Shown one piece after another: positions 33,789 to 42,207 of a DNA stretch of 64,000 bases (position 1 is its first letter; each line of letters begins with the position of its first letter). The DNA is from JBEKUY01 sp049514555 (GTDB taxonomy: Bacteria; Acidobacteriota; Terriglobia; Acidiferrales; UBA7541). The notes beneath the pieces were generated by a model, which was given only the letters and a program-made list of their open reading frames with translations, made no database searches and was not told the origin of the DNA. Location: contig JBEKUY010000012.1 in NCBI GenBank assembly GCA_049514555.1, forward strand, positions 30,813 through 94,812, written 5' to 3'. A program made the position numbers and the translations under genes.

Positions 33789-35477
33789 ATGGCTTCGCAA
33801 GGGACCGGCAGAGCGTTCGACCCACTCGGGCTGTCTGAGCCGTCCAAAGTGGAGCTACGCCCCCTGGGAGGGGTGGGCCCACAACTGGACGTGTCCTGGG
33901 GCAGTTTCCACCAGGGAATCGGAAGCAGCCTGGCTGCTGTCTTTGGCAGGCCGCTTTTTTCGCGCAAACTCCGCCAAGCGGATTTCTTTCGCGATTGCTG
34001 GATCGACCGCCGGATGCCCCGCCGGGCGATTGTCGCCGCCGCGCTCTGGCACATCGCGTTTGTCGTGTTTCCTCACCCGAACTTTCCGGCCCGGCCGAGG
34101 CCGGCGATCCCAGACCCACAGTGGCAGCTCACCTGGTCCGGCTCGATCAACGATCTGCCGCCGCTCAATTTGCCGGGGCGCATGAAGAAGCCGCGTCCTC
34201 GGGGCGAGCCTTCCAAGCCACTGCCGCCGAAGGGCGCCGACGCGTTTCATCCGCGGCAAACGATTATCAGCGATCCAATTCGTCCGACGCATCCGCGCCA
34301 GACGCTCATCAATCCCGCCGCTCCGCCTGAGCCTCCCAAGCTCCTGCCGATCTTGCCGAACATCGTGCAGCTGACTCAGGATCTCCAGCCCGCGCGGCCA
34401 CGTCTGCAGATCAGCCGCGAAGCGCTGGCCAAGTTGCGTCCGCGCCTGAAGAGCAGGCGGCAAGCCACGGAGGTCGCCGCTCCCGATCTCCCCAAGCTCG
34501 ATCCTCATGTGGCTGACGTCAACATCGCTGCGTCGCCGAATGCTCCAGCGCGGCCGAAGTTGGAGCTGAACGCCGGCAGCGCGCCGCGCTTCGGGCCACG
34601 CGCCCAGCGGGGCGACGCGAGCGCACCCGAACTCGCGCCAGCAGTTGGCGCGCCCGGCTCGGCGCCATCCACGCTCATCGCGCTATCCGCATCGCCGGCT
34701 CCCCCGGCGCCGGTGGTTCAAGTGCCGCAGGGCAATCTCTCCGCGCGCATCTCCATCTCACCCGAAGGGACTCGCCCTGGCGCGCTCGGTAATTTGCCCG
34801 ACGGCGCGCTGGGAAGTGAGGGCGGCACGACCGTCGGGGCAGGAAACGGCATCGCTTTGGCAAACGCTCCCAGCGTGAGCATCAGCGGAGGCAATCCCTC
34901 TGCCGCGTCCAACATGTCGGGTCTAAGCAGCGTTCATCCGCTCATCGGGCTCCCTCGCGCGATGCTGGGGCGTCCCGTGCCTGGCAGGCCGTCACCGGAT
35001 GCTCCGGACGCGGACCGCAAATCGACGGCTGAAATTGCGCTCATGCACCCCGGCGCCCGCCCGGAGGAAGCCTTTGGCCCGAGGCGCGTTTACACCCTGC
35101 ATGTGAATACGCCCAACCTGAACAGCGCGAGCGGAAGCTGGATTCTGAATTTCGTCGAGCTGCGGGGAGATCCGAGCGTGCGGCCTCTTGCCGGGGAGCT
35201 GAGCGGCCCGGTTCCATTGCGCAAGGTGGACCCGAAGTATCCTCCGGCGCTGGTGAGCGAGAAAGTGGAAGGGGAAGTCGTGCTCTACGCGGTCATTCGC
35301 AAAGACGGTTCCGTGGACAGCATCCAGTTGATCCATGGAATCGACGCGCAGCTCGACAATAACGCCATGCAAGCGCTCTCGAAGTGGAAGTTCCGTCCGG
35401 CAGAACACCAGGGCGTTCCAGTGGAGCTGGAAGCCATCGTGCACATTCCGTTCCGAGCGGTCGCGCGGCCTTACTGA
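33789..35477 (+). CDS. Energy transducer TonB-like protein
   Basis: 562 residues. An N-terminal cytoplasmic segment of about 80 residues precedes a single membrane helix (IVAAALWHIAFVVF), an unusually long Pro/Arg/Lys-rich periplasmic linker (about 100-470) and a TonB C-terminal domain (about 475-560: LRKVDPKYPPALVSEKVEGEV, then VIRKDGSVDSIQL and ALSKWKFRPAEHQG). Family knowledge: TonB carries proton-motive energy from ExbB/ExbD to outer-membrane receptors; exbBD are not in this window. The linker is long enough to span a wide periplasm. Confidence 0.88.
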   Translation: MASQGTGRAFDPLGLSEPSKVELRPLGGVGPQLDVSWGSFHQGIGSSLAAVFGRPLFSRKLRQADFFRDCWIDRRMPRRAIVAAALWHIAFVVFPHPNFPARPRPAIPDPQWQLTWSGSINDLPPLNLPGRMKKPRPRGEPSKPLPPKGADAFHPRQTIISDPIRPTHPRQTLINPAAPPEPPKLLPILPNIVQLTQDLQPARPRLQISREALAKLRPRLKSRRQATEVAAPDLPKLDPHVADVNIAASPNAPARPKLELNAGSAPRFGPRAQRGDASAPELAPAVGAPGSAPSTLIALSASPAPPAPVVQVPQGNLSARISISPEGTRPGALGNLPDGALGSEGGTTVGAGNGIALANAPSVSISGGNPSAASNMSGLSSVHPLIGLPRAMLGRPVPGRPSPDAPDADRKSTAEIALMHPGARPEEAFGPRRVYTLHVNTPNLNSASGSWILNFVELRGDPSVRPLAGELSGPVPLRKVDPKYPPALVSEKVEGEVVLYAVIRKDGSVDSIQLIHGIDAQLDNNAMQALSKWKFRPAEHQGVPVELEAIVHIPFRAVARPY

Positions 35478-35503
35478 ATGGCGCGCACCTTGGCGCGAAA
35501 ACC

Positions 35504-36643
35504 CTACAGCGTCACTTCCGCAATCAGCCTGTCGATATCGCGCTCGGTGTTGTAGAGGTGGGGCGCCACGCGCAGGCCGCCCTCGCGCAGGCTGACGATA
35601 ACGTTTGCTTGGCGCAAACGCTCGTAGAGCGCCGCTGATTTCTCCGCGGTGCGAGCCGCGAAGCATGCGAACGGCCCGCGGCGCTCGGGCTCGCGCGGGC
35701 TGGCCACCACGCAGCGGTCCCGCGGCATCCGTTCGTACAAAAGTTCGATCAGCCGCTGGTTGTGGGCGAGAACCGTCTCCGGCCCCATGCGGAGCACAAA
35801 CTCGAGCGACGCATCCAGCGCGGACAGGTTGATGAAACTGGCCGTCTCCGGCGCATCCCAGCGCGGGGCGCCCGGCGCGGCGCGCACCTGCTCGACCGAA
35901 AAAGCGTGGAATTTCTCCGCACCTTCGAGCGCCATCCAGAAGAATGGACCCACCGGCATGGTTTCGATGAGGTTGGCGCGCACCCAGAAAAAGCCGGTGC
36001 CATACGGTCCGAGAAGCCATTTGTAGCCTGCGGCGACGATGAAGTCTGCGCCGATGGCCGTCACATCCATGGGAACCGCGCCAACGCACTGGCTCGCGTC
36101 GAGCAGAAGCAGCGCGTGCTGGGAGTGACAGGCCGCGGCGACGCGCGCCGCGTCGAGCAGCGATCCGTCGTCGTGCCGCACCAGGGCGGCCGAAACCAGG
36201 CGCGTTTTCGGCCCGATGGCGACGATGAAGTCGTCCGCCGTGAGGAAACGGCCGCGCGGCGCAATCACCCGCACGCTCAAGCGGCCACGCGCTTCGAGCG
36301 GCTTCCAGGTCGTGAACTGCGCCGGGAAATCGCCCCGCGCCACGAGCACCTCATCGCCGGGGCGCCATTCCATGCTGTTCGCGACCGCCAAGAGGCCGCC
36401 CGACGCGCCGGTGGTGACGGCGATTTCGCCGGGCTGCGCGCCGATCAGTTTCGCCACCGAAGCGCGGATCTTGTTGGGCAGCTCGAAGTACGCGGTGTCC
36501 GGCATGAGATGGGGGAACTTTTTCCATTCGAGCGCGGCATGTGCCGCGCGATGAGAAACCTTGGGCATCGGCCCTTGCGCGGACACATTGAAATAGGCGG
36601 CGTCCTGGAACTCGAACCACTCGTTCGGCCAATCCGTGCTCAT
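35504..36643 (-). CDS. Aminotransferase class V (cysteine desulfurase/isopenicillin-epimerase-like)
   Basis: 379 residues from the ATG at 36641-36643, with AGGA 6 bases upstream; a longer frame to 36733 would overlap the HAD stop and adds an Arg/Ser-rich tail. PLP fold type I: TTGASGGLLAVAN (phosphate loop), LLLDASQCVGAVPMD (pyridine-N Asp) and AAGYKWLLGPYGTGFFW (Schiff-base Lys). No conserved desulfurase Cys loop is evident, so an aminotransferase, epimerase or lyase role is more likely than sulfur transfer. Substrate unknown. Possibly cotranscribed with the HAD gene upstream. Confidence 0.9.
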   Translation of the reverse strand: MSTDWPNEWFEFQDAAYFNVSAQGPMPKVSHRAAHAALEWKKFPHLMPDTAYFELPNKIRASVAKLIGAQPGEIAVTTGASGGLLAVANSMEWRPGDEVLVARGDFPAQFTTWKPLEARGRLSVRVIAPRGRFLTADDFIVAIGPKTRLVSAALVRHDDGSLLDAARVAAACHSQHALLLLDASQCVGAVPMDVTAIGADFIVAAGYKWLLGPYGTGFFWVRANLIETMPVGPFFWMALEGAEKFHAFSVEQVRAAPGAPRWDAPETASFINLSALDASLEFVLRMGPETVLAHNQRLIELLYERMPRDRCVVASPREPERRGPFACFAARTAEKSAALYERLRQANVIVSLREGGLRVAPHLYNTERDIDRLIAEVTL

Positions 36644-36732
36644 GGCGTAGTCCTGAAGGGATGATTCTCTCCGGGAAGGCGGGCGAGGACAAGTTTCCGC
36701 GATGGAGGAGCGAGAGCCGAAATGGCCGCCCA

Positions 36733-37419
36733 TCAGAAGTGAGCGCGCAGATCGCGGAATCGCGGGAGGATCACCAGCTTGCCGGAGCCGCTGATGACCG
36801 CCTCCTGCTCCAACTCCCAGGTGCTCTGATGAGGAATATAGATGGCGTTGAGCCCCATCTTCATGGCCGGATTGATGTCGCTGCGCGGGCTATTGCCCAC
36901 CATCCAGCCCTGCGACTTCACAACCTTATGCTTGTTCACCAAGGTGCCGTACGTCGCCGCGTCCTTTTCCAACACAATCTCGATGGCCTCGAAGAATCCC
37001 TGCAAACCGGAGCGCTCCACTTTTGCGGCTTGCTCCGCCGCTTCGCCTTTGGTGAAGAGGATCAGGCGATGCCGTTCGGTCAGGTAGGCCAGCGTCTCCG
37101 GCACGCCGTCGAGGATTTTCGGCGGCGTGCGCTCGAGCTCGACCAGCCGGTCGTGGATCTGCGCCAGGATTTCGCGCCGCGCCATGCTCCCGGCGAGCTT
37201 CAGATAGGTCTCCTCGAGCGAGCGGCCGAAGCTGCGCACGCCGTAACCGTATTGCCGGATATTCCGCCGCTCGGTTTCGTTCAGGATTCGCCGGACGTAC
37301 TCGCGCGCGTACCCGGCGGGCTCGACGAGGCTGATGAAGTCCTCGATCAGCTTCTCGAAAAAGACGTTGTTCTCCCAGAGCGTATCGTCGGCATCAATCA
37401 GAAGCGTGTGACGTTTCAT
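36733..37419 (-). CDS. HAD-superfamily hydrolase
   Basis: 228 residues from the ATG at 37417-37419 (MKRHTLLIDADDTLWENN). Motif I DADDTLW, motif II FTKGEA (T/S in the second position), and motif III/IV region VVKSQGWMVGNSPRSDINPAMKMG with the acidic pair represented by SDIN. The cap is helical (about 20-95). The DxDDTLW start with Trp resembles HAD phosphatases of the YfnB/PGP kind. Substrate is not predictable. 90 bases upstream of the aminotransferase. Confidence 0.88.
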   Translation of the reverse strand: MKRHTLLIDADDTLWENNVFFEKLIEDFISLVEPAGYAREYVRRILNETERRNIRQYGYGVRSFGRSLEETYLKLAGSMARREILAQIHDRLVELERTPPKILDGVPETLAYLTERHRLILFTKGEAAEQAAKVERSGLQGFFEAIEIVLEKDAATYGTLVNKHKVVKSQGWMVGNSPRSDINPAMKMGLNAIYIPHQSTWELEQEAVISGSGKLVILPRFRDLRAHF

Positions 37420-37550
37420 GTGCGATCGTGAGCTGCGGTCCTCCGCCTCGCGCCCTGTCGCGGCCGGTGAATCAGCGCGAGGCTTGCGAGCGGTCCGGCG
37501 CCCGGCAAGGCCGCGGCCGCCCGCCACCCGGGCAATCGGTCTTCCTCTTT

Positions 37551-37781
37551 CTAGGACGCTGCCTTGCGTTGTCCGACCGCGAGCCTCTCCAAGATGCTCT
37601 GCGCGACTCGTTGGATCTCGCCGAATCGCGTGAGGTAGTCCTGAAATTCGCGGTTCAACTCCTGGGCCTGATCGGGTGCGAGCCGCGTGCGAAGAATCAT
37701 GTCGCGCAGCCGCACGGGATGGGGCAGTAGGGCGTCTTCCTTGAGTTCTTCGAGCGCCGTATTCGGATCGTAATGATACAT
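37551..37781 (-). CDS. Small helical protein of unknown function
   Basis: 76 residues, all predicted helix, no Cys, no membrane segment. PNTALEELKEDALLPHPVRLRDMILRTRL is followed by a heptad-like stretch (QAQELNREFQDYLTRFGEIQRVAQSILERL), which may be a coiled coil. An orphan small gene between the HAD and PilZ genes. No family recognised. Confidence 0.62.
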   Translation of the reverse strand: MYHYDPNTALEELKEDALLPHPVRLRDMILRTRLAPDQAQELNREFQDYLTRFGEIQRVAQSILERLAVGQRKAAS

Positions 37782-37876
37782 GCTTCCCCCCGCGAGCCGC
37801 AGAGATTCAGCCCGCAGAGGTATTGTAACCGGAGTTTAATCTAGGGAAAGGCGTGGTTTGATCTTGGGGGAGGCAG

Positions 37877-38200
37877 TCACGGCGTAGTGGGGAGGAAGTC
37901 GTACTTGTCAATCCGCGCAGCGACGCCGCACTGCCGGCCGTTTTCCTCGACCCGCACGATCTGCCCGCGGCAACGGATTTGGACGTCGCCGGTGAGGGTC
38001 ACCTGTTTGGGCAAGGTGAGAATGAACTCGATCTGGCCGCCGAGCTGGAAATCCGCTGCGGCGGTGAAATACAGGCCCCGGAAACTGACATCGCGGGTTT
38101 CCGCCTTGAATTCCGATTCTTCGGGGCCGCGAGGCAGTACACGAAGTGGCAAAGCGATTGTGTAGCGCCGGGCCCGCCGCCGTTCGGCCTCTGTTGTCAT
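37877..38200 (-). CDS. PilZ-domain protein (single domain)
   Basis: 107 residues. The PilZ cyclic-di-GMP-binding signature is complete: RRRARRYTIALPLRV (the RxxxR arginine motif) and TRDVSFRGLYFTA (D/NxSxxG), followed by the beta-barrel strands to the C terminus. Expected to be a small c-di-GMP receptor. Divergent from a two-domain PilZ gene 162 bases away. Confidence 0.88.
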   Translation of the reverse strand: MTTEAERRRARRYTIALPLRVLPRGPEESEFKAETRDVSFRGLYFTAAADFQLGGQIEFILTLPKQVTLTGDVQIRCRGQIVRVEENGRQCGVAARIDKYDFLPTTP

Positions 38201-38308
38201 TCGGCCCCTGTCCGAATCCCGCTATTCGCCAAGAAACTAACACTGCCGGGGCCAAACTGCAATTGAAAAGGGCGGTGAGCGGAGATTTCTGGAAGGTAGC
38301 GCGGCGCA

Positions 38309-38330
38309 GGAGTATTATTTAAGTTACTCC
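38309..38330 (+). promoter_or_regulatory. Inverted repeat over a -10 box between two PilZ genes
   Basis: GGAGTA (38309-38314), 10 bases, TACTCC (38325-38330). A TATTAT -10-like box (38312-38317) lies inside. The -35 region is weak (TGGAAG, 17-base spacing). It may be an operator for the downstream PilZ gene. Confidence 0.45.
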
Positions 38331-38362
38331 CCGTGGGCGGTGGTGGGAAGCGCGCTTTGGCC

Positions 38363-38971
38363 ATGGAGAGGCGGCGTCATCACCGAGTACAGCTGGCCCT
38401 GCCCATCCGGCTCCGCTGGCCGGGGCCGTTCGGGCAAGTCGTCGAGGTGCGCGAGATCCTGAATGTATCGAGGGGGGGCGCGCTCGTCGAATCGAATCAC
38501 GCGCACGCGCCCGGCGCTTCGCTTTGGGTGGCATTTCCCTTCGATCGGGCTTTTCCCAATTCTTCGGAATTGCCCGCGCGTGTCGTGTGGATGGCTCCCG
38601 ATGAAGGGGAAACTCGTGTCGCCATCGAGTTTGGCGCGACACGCAGCCTCGCCGCTGCCGCTGGCAATGGCCCGCGCGCGGGGAACGAGCATCGTTCCAG
38701 CCCTCGCAGGGGCCTGTCCATTCCGGTGCGGGTCCGTCTCAGCGATCTGCCTTGGCATGAAGACGCCATGACCCTGGACATCTCCGTCGATGGCCTGAGC
38801 TTCCTTTCCACGCGCCTCTATGAACCGGGCAATCGCGTCTACGTCTCGCTGATGAACCGGCCGTTCCCCTCGCCCTGGGCTGCGGAGCCCGAAGTACTTG
38901 CTCTGGTCACGCGAGTGGAACCGCTCGCGGATTCGAACCAGGTTGCCATCGGGCTGTGCCGGCTTTCGTGA
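38363..38971 (+). CDS. Tandem PilZ-domain protein
   Basis: 202 residues from the ATG at 38363 (MERRRHHRVQ); an in-frame GTG at 38333 would add a Gly-rich decapeptide. Two PilZ-like domains: about 1-95 (ERRRHHRVQLALPIRL, then NVSRGGALVES) and about 110-202 (SSPRRGLSIPVRV, then TLDISVDGLSFLS). The second has the full DxSxxG; the first has Asn for Asp, which is tolerated in the family. Probably binds c-di-GMP at one or both sites. Partner or output not visible. Confidence 0.85.
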   Translation: MERRRHHRVQLALPIRLRWPGPFGQVVEVREILNVSRGGALVESNHAHAPGASLWVAFPFDRAFPNSSELPARVVWMAPDEGETRVAIEFGATRSLAAAAGNGPRAGNEHRSSPRRGLSIPVRVRLSDLPWHEDAMTLDISVDGLSFLSTRLYEPGNRVYVSLMNRPFPSPWAAEPEVLALVTRVEPLADSNQVAIGLCRLS

Positions 38972-39062
38972 AGCGGCCGTCACTGCCGGAGCAGACGCGG
39001 CGCGGACCGCGATTCCGCCCTTGTGCGATACACTCTGCCGTACGCTGCCGACCGAATCCAAC

Positions 39063-39719
39063 ATGACCGAACACGAGCACCATGCGCTTTATCTCAAGGG
39101 TCCTGCCGGCCGGCTGGAAGCCATTCTGTGGAGGCCGCAAGCCGAAGCGCATCCGCCACTCGCAGCGGTCGTCTGCCATCCACATCCGCTCTACGGCGGC
39201 ACCATGCACAACAAGGTCGTCTACTGCGCGGCAAAAACGCTCGAGGCCTTCGGCCTTCCCGTCCTACGCTTCAATTTTCGCGGTGCGGGGAGGAGCGCCG
39301 GCGTGCACGACAAAGGCCGCGGCGAACTCGATGACGTTCGCGCGGCGATCGGCTTCCTGGCCGGAGAATTTCCAGGTCTGCCGATTCTTGTGGCGGGATT
39401 CAGTTTCGGCTGCTGTGTTGGGTTGCGCGTGGGCTGCGAAGACGAACGAGTGGCCGAGCTTGTCGGACTGGGAGCCCCGGTGAACGGCGCAGATTTTTCT
39501 TTTCTGGTGCGCTGCGACAAACCGAAGTTGTTCCTTCAGGGTGAAAAGGACCCGTACGGGGCTCCCGCCAAGATCGATTCCCTGGTGAAGTCACTCCCGG
39601 GCGAGAATCGTCTCGAGATCGTGAAGGGGGCCGATCATTTCTTCGCCGGCAAGCTCGGCGAGGTCGGCGTCGCCCTCTCCGCTTGGCTGACTGCCCGCCA
39701 CTCGGAACATCGCGGCTAG
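39063..39719 (+). CDS. Alpha/beta hydrolase (dienelactone-hydrolase-like)
   Basis: 218 residues, compact alpha/beta hydrolase without a signal peptide. CHPHPLYGGTMHNKVV forms the oxyanion-region HPHP motif, LRFNFRGAGRSAG the strand-4 loop, AGFSFGCCVG the nucleophile elbow (GxSxG), GEKDPYGAP the acid (Asp) and GADHFFAGK the catalytic His. All triad members are therefore visible. The HPHPLYGGTM pattern is common in a conserved family of unknown substrate often annotated as alpha/beta hydrolase YitV/YtmA-like. Confidence 0.9.
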   Translation: MTEHEHHALYLKGPAGRLEAILWRPQAEAHPPLAAVVCHPHPLYGGTMHNKVVYCAAKTLEAFGLPVLRFNFRGAGRSAGVHDKGRGELDDVRAAIGFLAGEFPGLPILVAGFSFGCCVGLRVGCEDERVAELVGLGAPVNGADFSFLVRCDKPKLFLQGEKDPYGAPAKIDSLVKSLPGENRLEIVKGADHFFAGKLGEVGVALSAWLTARHSEHRG

Positions 39720-39807
39720 CCGCGGCTTAGGTTACTCCTCGTACGTGAGGACTGTGTTTCAGCAGCGGCAGGCGCCTCTCAGCTCCGTGCCCTCTGTGTC
39801 TCAGCGG

Positions 39808-40914
39808 CTAATCCTTCCCGCGGGTGAAGAGCTTGGCGAACTGATCGACGGTGGCCGGCGGCACTCCCACGAGCTTGGCGTTGGCGCGCACATGTTCCAC
39901 GTGAGACATTCCCACGAGCGCAGTGGTGATTCCCGGCGCCGAGCGCGCAAACTGCAGGGCGCTTTCGGCATCGGTCGCGAGGCCAAACGCTTCGCGCACG
40001 AACCCGGGGAGATTCCGCGCCACCTGACCTTGCAATAGCGCAGCGCTGCCAATGAGCGAGATGCCCAACTCCCCGGCGGTTTCCATCATAGTTCTCAGTT
40101 GTCCCGCCATGGGCTGGTTCCCGAGCGTCAGCGCCTCGGTCATCGCCAGGTTGAAGGGAAGCTGCACGAAGCGGAACCGGTGCTTCTCACCCGCGATCTC
40201 GCTCGCGAGCGCGACAAACTCCGATAGCTCCATGTGCACGGGCGATTCGCACGGCTGGCGGAATCCATTCCAGGTGGCCATGCCGTAGAACCGGATCTTC
40301 CCGGCGCGCGCGGCGCCTTCGAGCCATTCGAATGCGGCGCGCACGCGCGCCAGAAAATCCTTGCGCGGCATTTCGCCGAGTTGCGTCTCAGGATTGTGGA
40401 GGTAATAGACGTCCACGCAATCGACGCCCAGGTTTTGCAGGCTGCGTTCGAGCTGATTTTCGAGGTAACGCGGCGTCATGGCGTGGCAGCCCGCGGCGAT
40501 ATCGGCGGCGCGCAGCACGCCGGCCTGGATGTATTCGCGGAAGATATATTCATTCGGGTCAACGGGCATGGCGCCGTCCGGCGTGAGGTAGCCGCCCTTG
40601 GTGCAGATCAGCAGCTCTTCGCGGGCAAACCCCTTCGGAGCCAGACGCTTCAGCGCGTCGCCAATGCTTCGCTCGCTGCGCTGGAAGCGGTAGTTGATCG
40701 CCGTGTCGATCACATTGATCCCGGCTTGGACCGCAGCCTCGACGGAGTCCGCGTAGGCCCCGTCGGTCTGCGGGTCTTGGTCGCCCAGGTACGTGCCGAT
40801 CCCGATCGAAGAAAGAACGAGCCCTTGGGCTTCGCGGAAATGTTCCGCGGCGGCCCGCCCGGCAAATCTTTCGGCATATCGTCTGGTCGCTTCCGTGGTG
40901 GCGTGAGCGGTCAT
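39808..40914 (-). CDS. Aldo/keto reductase
   Basis: 368 residues. The (beta/alpha)8 AKR elements are present: GIGTYLGD, GINVIDTAINYRFQRSERSIG (catalytic Asp and Tyr), LLICTKGGY (Lys), VDVYYLHNPE (His) and, near the C terminus, the NADP-binding GITTALVGMSHVEHVRANAK. Expected NADPH-linked carbonyl reduction; substrate unknown. Its ATG overlaps the stop of the upstream UvrC-like gene as ATGA, so translation is coupled. Confidence 0.92.
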   Translation of the reverse strand: MTAHATTEATRRYAERFAGRAAAEHFREAQGLVLSSIGIGTYLGDQDPQTDGAYADSVEAAVQAGINVIDTAINYRFQRSERSIGDALKRLAPKGFAREELLICTKGGYLTPDGAMPVDPNEYIFREYIQAGVLRAADIAAGCHAMTPRYLENQLERSLQNLGVDCVDVYYLHNPETQLGEMPRKDFLARVRAAFEWLEGAARAGKIRFYGMATWNGFRQPCESPVHMELSEFVALASEIAGEKHRFRFVQLPFNLAMTEALTLGNQPMAGQLRTMMETAGELGISLIGSAALLQGQVARNLPGFVREAFGLATDAESALQFARSAPGITTALVGMSHVEHVRANAKLVGVPPATVDQFAKLFTRGKD

Positions 40915-42113
40915 GGATGCTCTTCGCTTCGAGCTTGAGCTGGATTCGTTCCCGGCACGTCGCCGCTTCCTTGCGGGGCGAGAAGACGGGAGCAGCCTCG
41001 CAGGATACGCCGGTAAGGCCAGTCCTGTTCGTTTCGCCCCCGCACAGCGGAGCGAAAGAAAATCTCGCCCTCGCGGGGGCTGCTGTAGTACCAGCGCGCG
41101 AGCAGCGCCAAATGCTCGCCGAGATCTGCCTTCACTTCCCCGGTGAATGCCGCCAACTGCTCGCGCAGAATCTCTTCCACCGAGCGTGGCTGGCTGGCCA
41201 GCTCGGCGAAGCGCAGAAAAAACGGCTCGGCCAGACGCCCCGCGCGCACGGCGAATACCGCGATCGCCTGTGGCTCCGCCGCGCGCTGCAAAATGACGGC
41301 GTCCAGCTCCTCGATCCGCCGCGCGAGCTCCGGCAATCCGCGGAGGACCTCGCTCACCTTCTCCAGGCGCTTGTGCAGCGCCGCGGCGCGCTCGAAATCG
41401 AGCGCTTCGCTGGCCCGCTCGCGTTCCTTCTCGATATCATCGGCGAGCGAGCCGCCGCGCGAATCCAGCGAGCCCGTCAGCCGCGCCACCTCGGCGCCGT
41501 ACTCCTCTTTCGTGCATCCGGCGAAGCACGGCGCCAGGCACATTTTCATCTCGGAATAAATGCAGCCGGGGAACGCCGGATCGCGCCGGATCTTGATCCG
41601 GCAACGCCGCGTCTTGAAGAAGTCGAGAAACTTTTCGGCGAAAGCATCGGCGGCGCGCCGCGACGCAAAGGGACCGTAGCAGGCGCCGCCCACGGGCCTG
41701 CCGGTGGCCTCGTCGGTGCGAATCCGCCGCGTGACGTAGCAGCGCGGATAGGCGTTCTTCAGATTGACCTTCAGGACCGCCGGCGGACGCAGCCGCAACA
41801 AGTCGCGATACCGCCGGGGAAACATTCGCTTGGCCTGCTGGTAGGCCACGAAGCTCTGCTCGAATTTCGAGCCGGTCAGGCGGTAGCGCACCCGCTGCGC
41901 CAGTTCGCGCAGGTTCAGCCGCCTCGAGGACGGATCGGGGGGCCGGAGCAATCGTTCCAGTCGACGGCGCAGGTCCGCGGTGCGGCCCAGCAGCGGCTCC
42001 GCGCCCTCCGCACGCAACTCGAGCGCGAAGACGGCCGGGCGCGGCGGCAACGCGGTGAAGAACTCGTCATCGCGCGAGGGATTGAAATCGAGTCCGCAAT
42101 CAAGTTCCAGCAC
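40911..42113 (-). CDS. UvrC N-terminal-half-like protein (GIY-YIG plus UvrBC domain)
   Basis: 400 residues, GTG start. About 25-130 aligns with the GIY-YIG domain of UvrC (PAVFALELRAE ... LLGRTADLRRRLERLL). Then comes the UvrC Cys-rich region (GACYGPFASRRAADAF ... CRIKIRRDPAFPGCIYSEMKMCLAPC) and a UvrB-contact-like helix pair (about 225-265, EALDFERAAALHKRLEKV). It stops before the C-terminal RNase-H-like endonuclease and HhH domains of full UvrC. The GIY-YIG tyrosines are replaced (AVF, LLG) and the position of the metal-binding Glu appears to be Ala, so the nuclease is probably inactive. Coupled to an aldo/keto reductase by a 4-base overlap. Confidence 0.85.
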   Translation of the reverse strand: MLELDCGLDFNPSRDDEFFTALPPRPAVFALELRAEGAEPLLGRTADLRRRLERLLRPPDPSSRRLNLRELAQRVRYRLTGSKFEQSFVAYQQAKRMFPRRYRDLLRLRPPAVLKVNLKNAYPRCYVTRRIRTDEATGRPVGGACYGPFASRRAADAFAEKFLDFFKTRRCRIKIRRDPAFPGCIYSEMKMCLAPCFAGCTKEEYGAEVARLTGSLDSRGGSLADDIEKERERASEALDFERAAALHKRLEKVSEVLRGLPELARRIEELDAVILQRAAEPQAIAVFAVRAGRLAEPFFLRFAELASQPRSVEEILREQLAAFTGEVKADLGEHLALLARWYYSSPREGEIFFRSAVRGRNEQDWPYRRILRGCSRLLAPQGSGDVPGTNPAQARSEEHP

Positions 42114-42207
42114 GTTGTGAGAATACTACGGGAGGGAAGCGGCTGGTGACGAGTGACTCATGACTCGTGACGAGCGAAAAACCCATCCGCCTTTCACCGG
42201 TTGCCGC

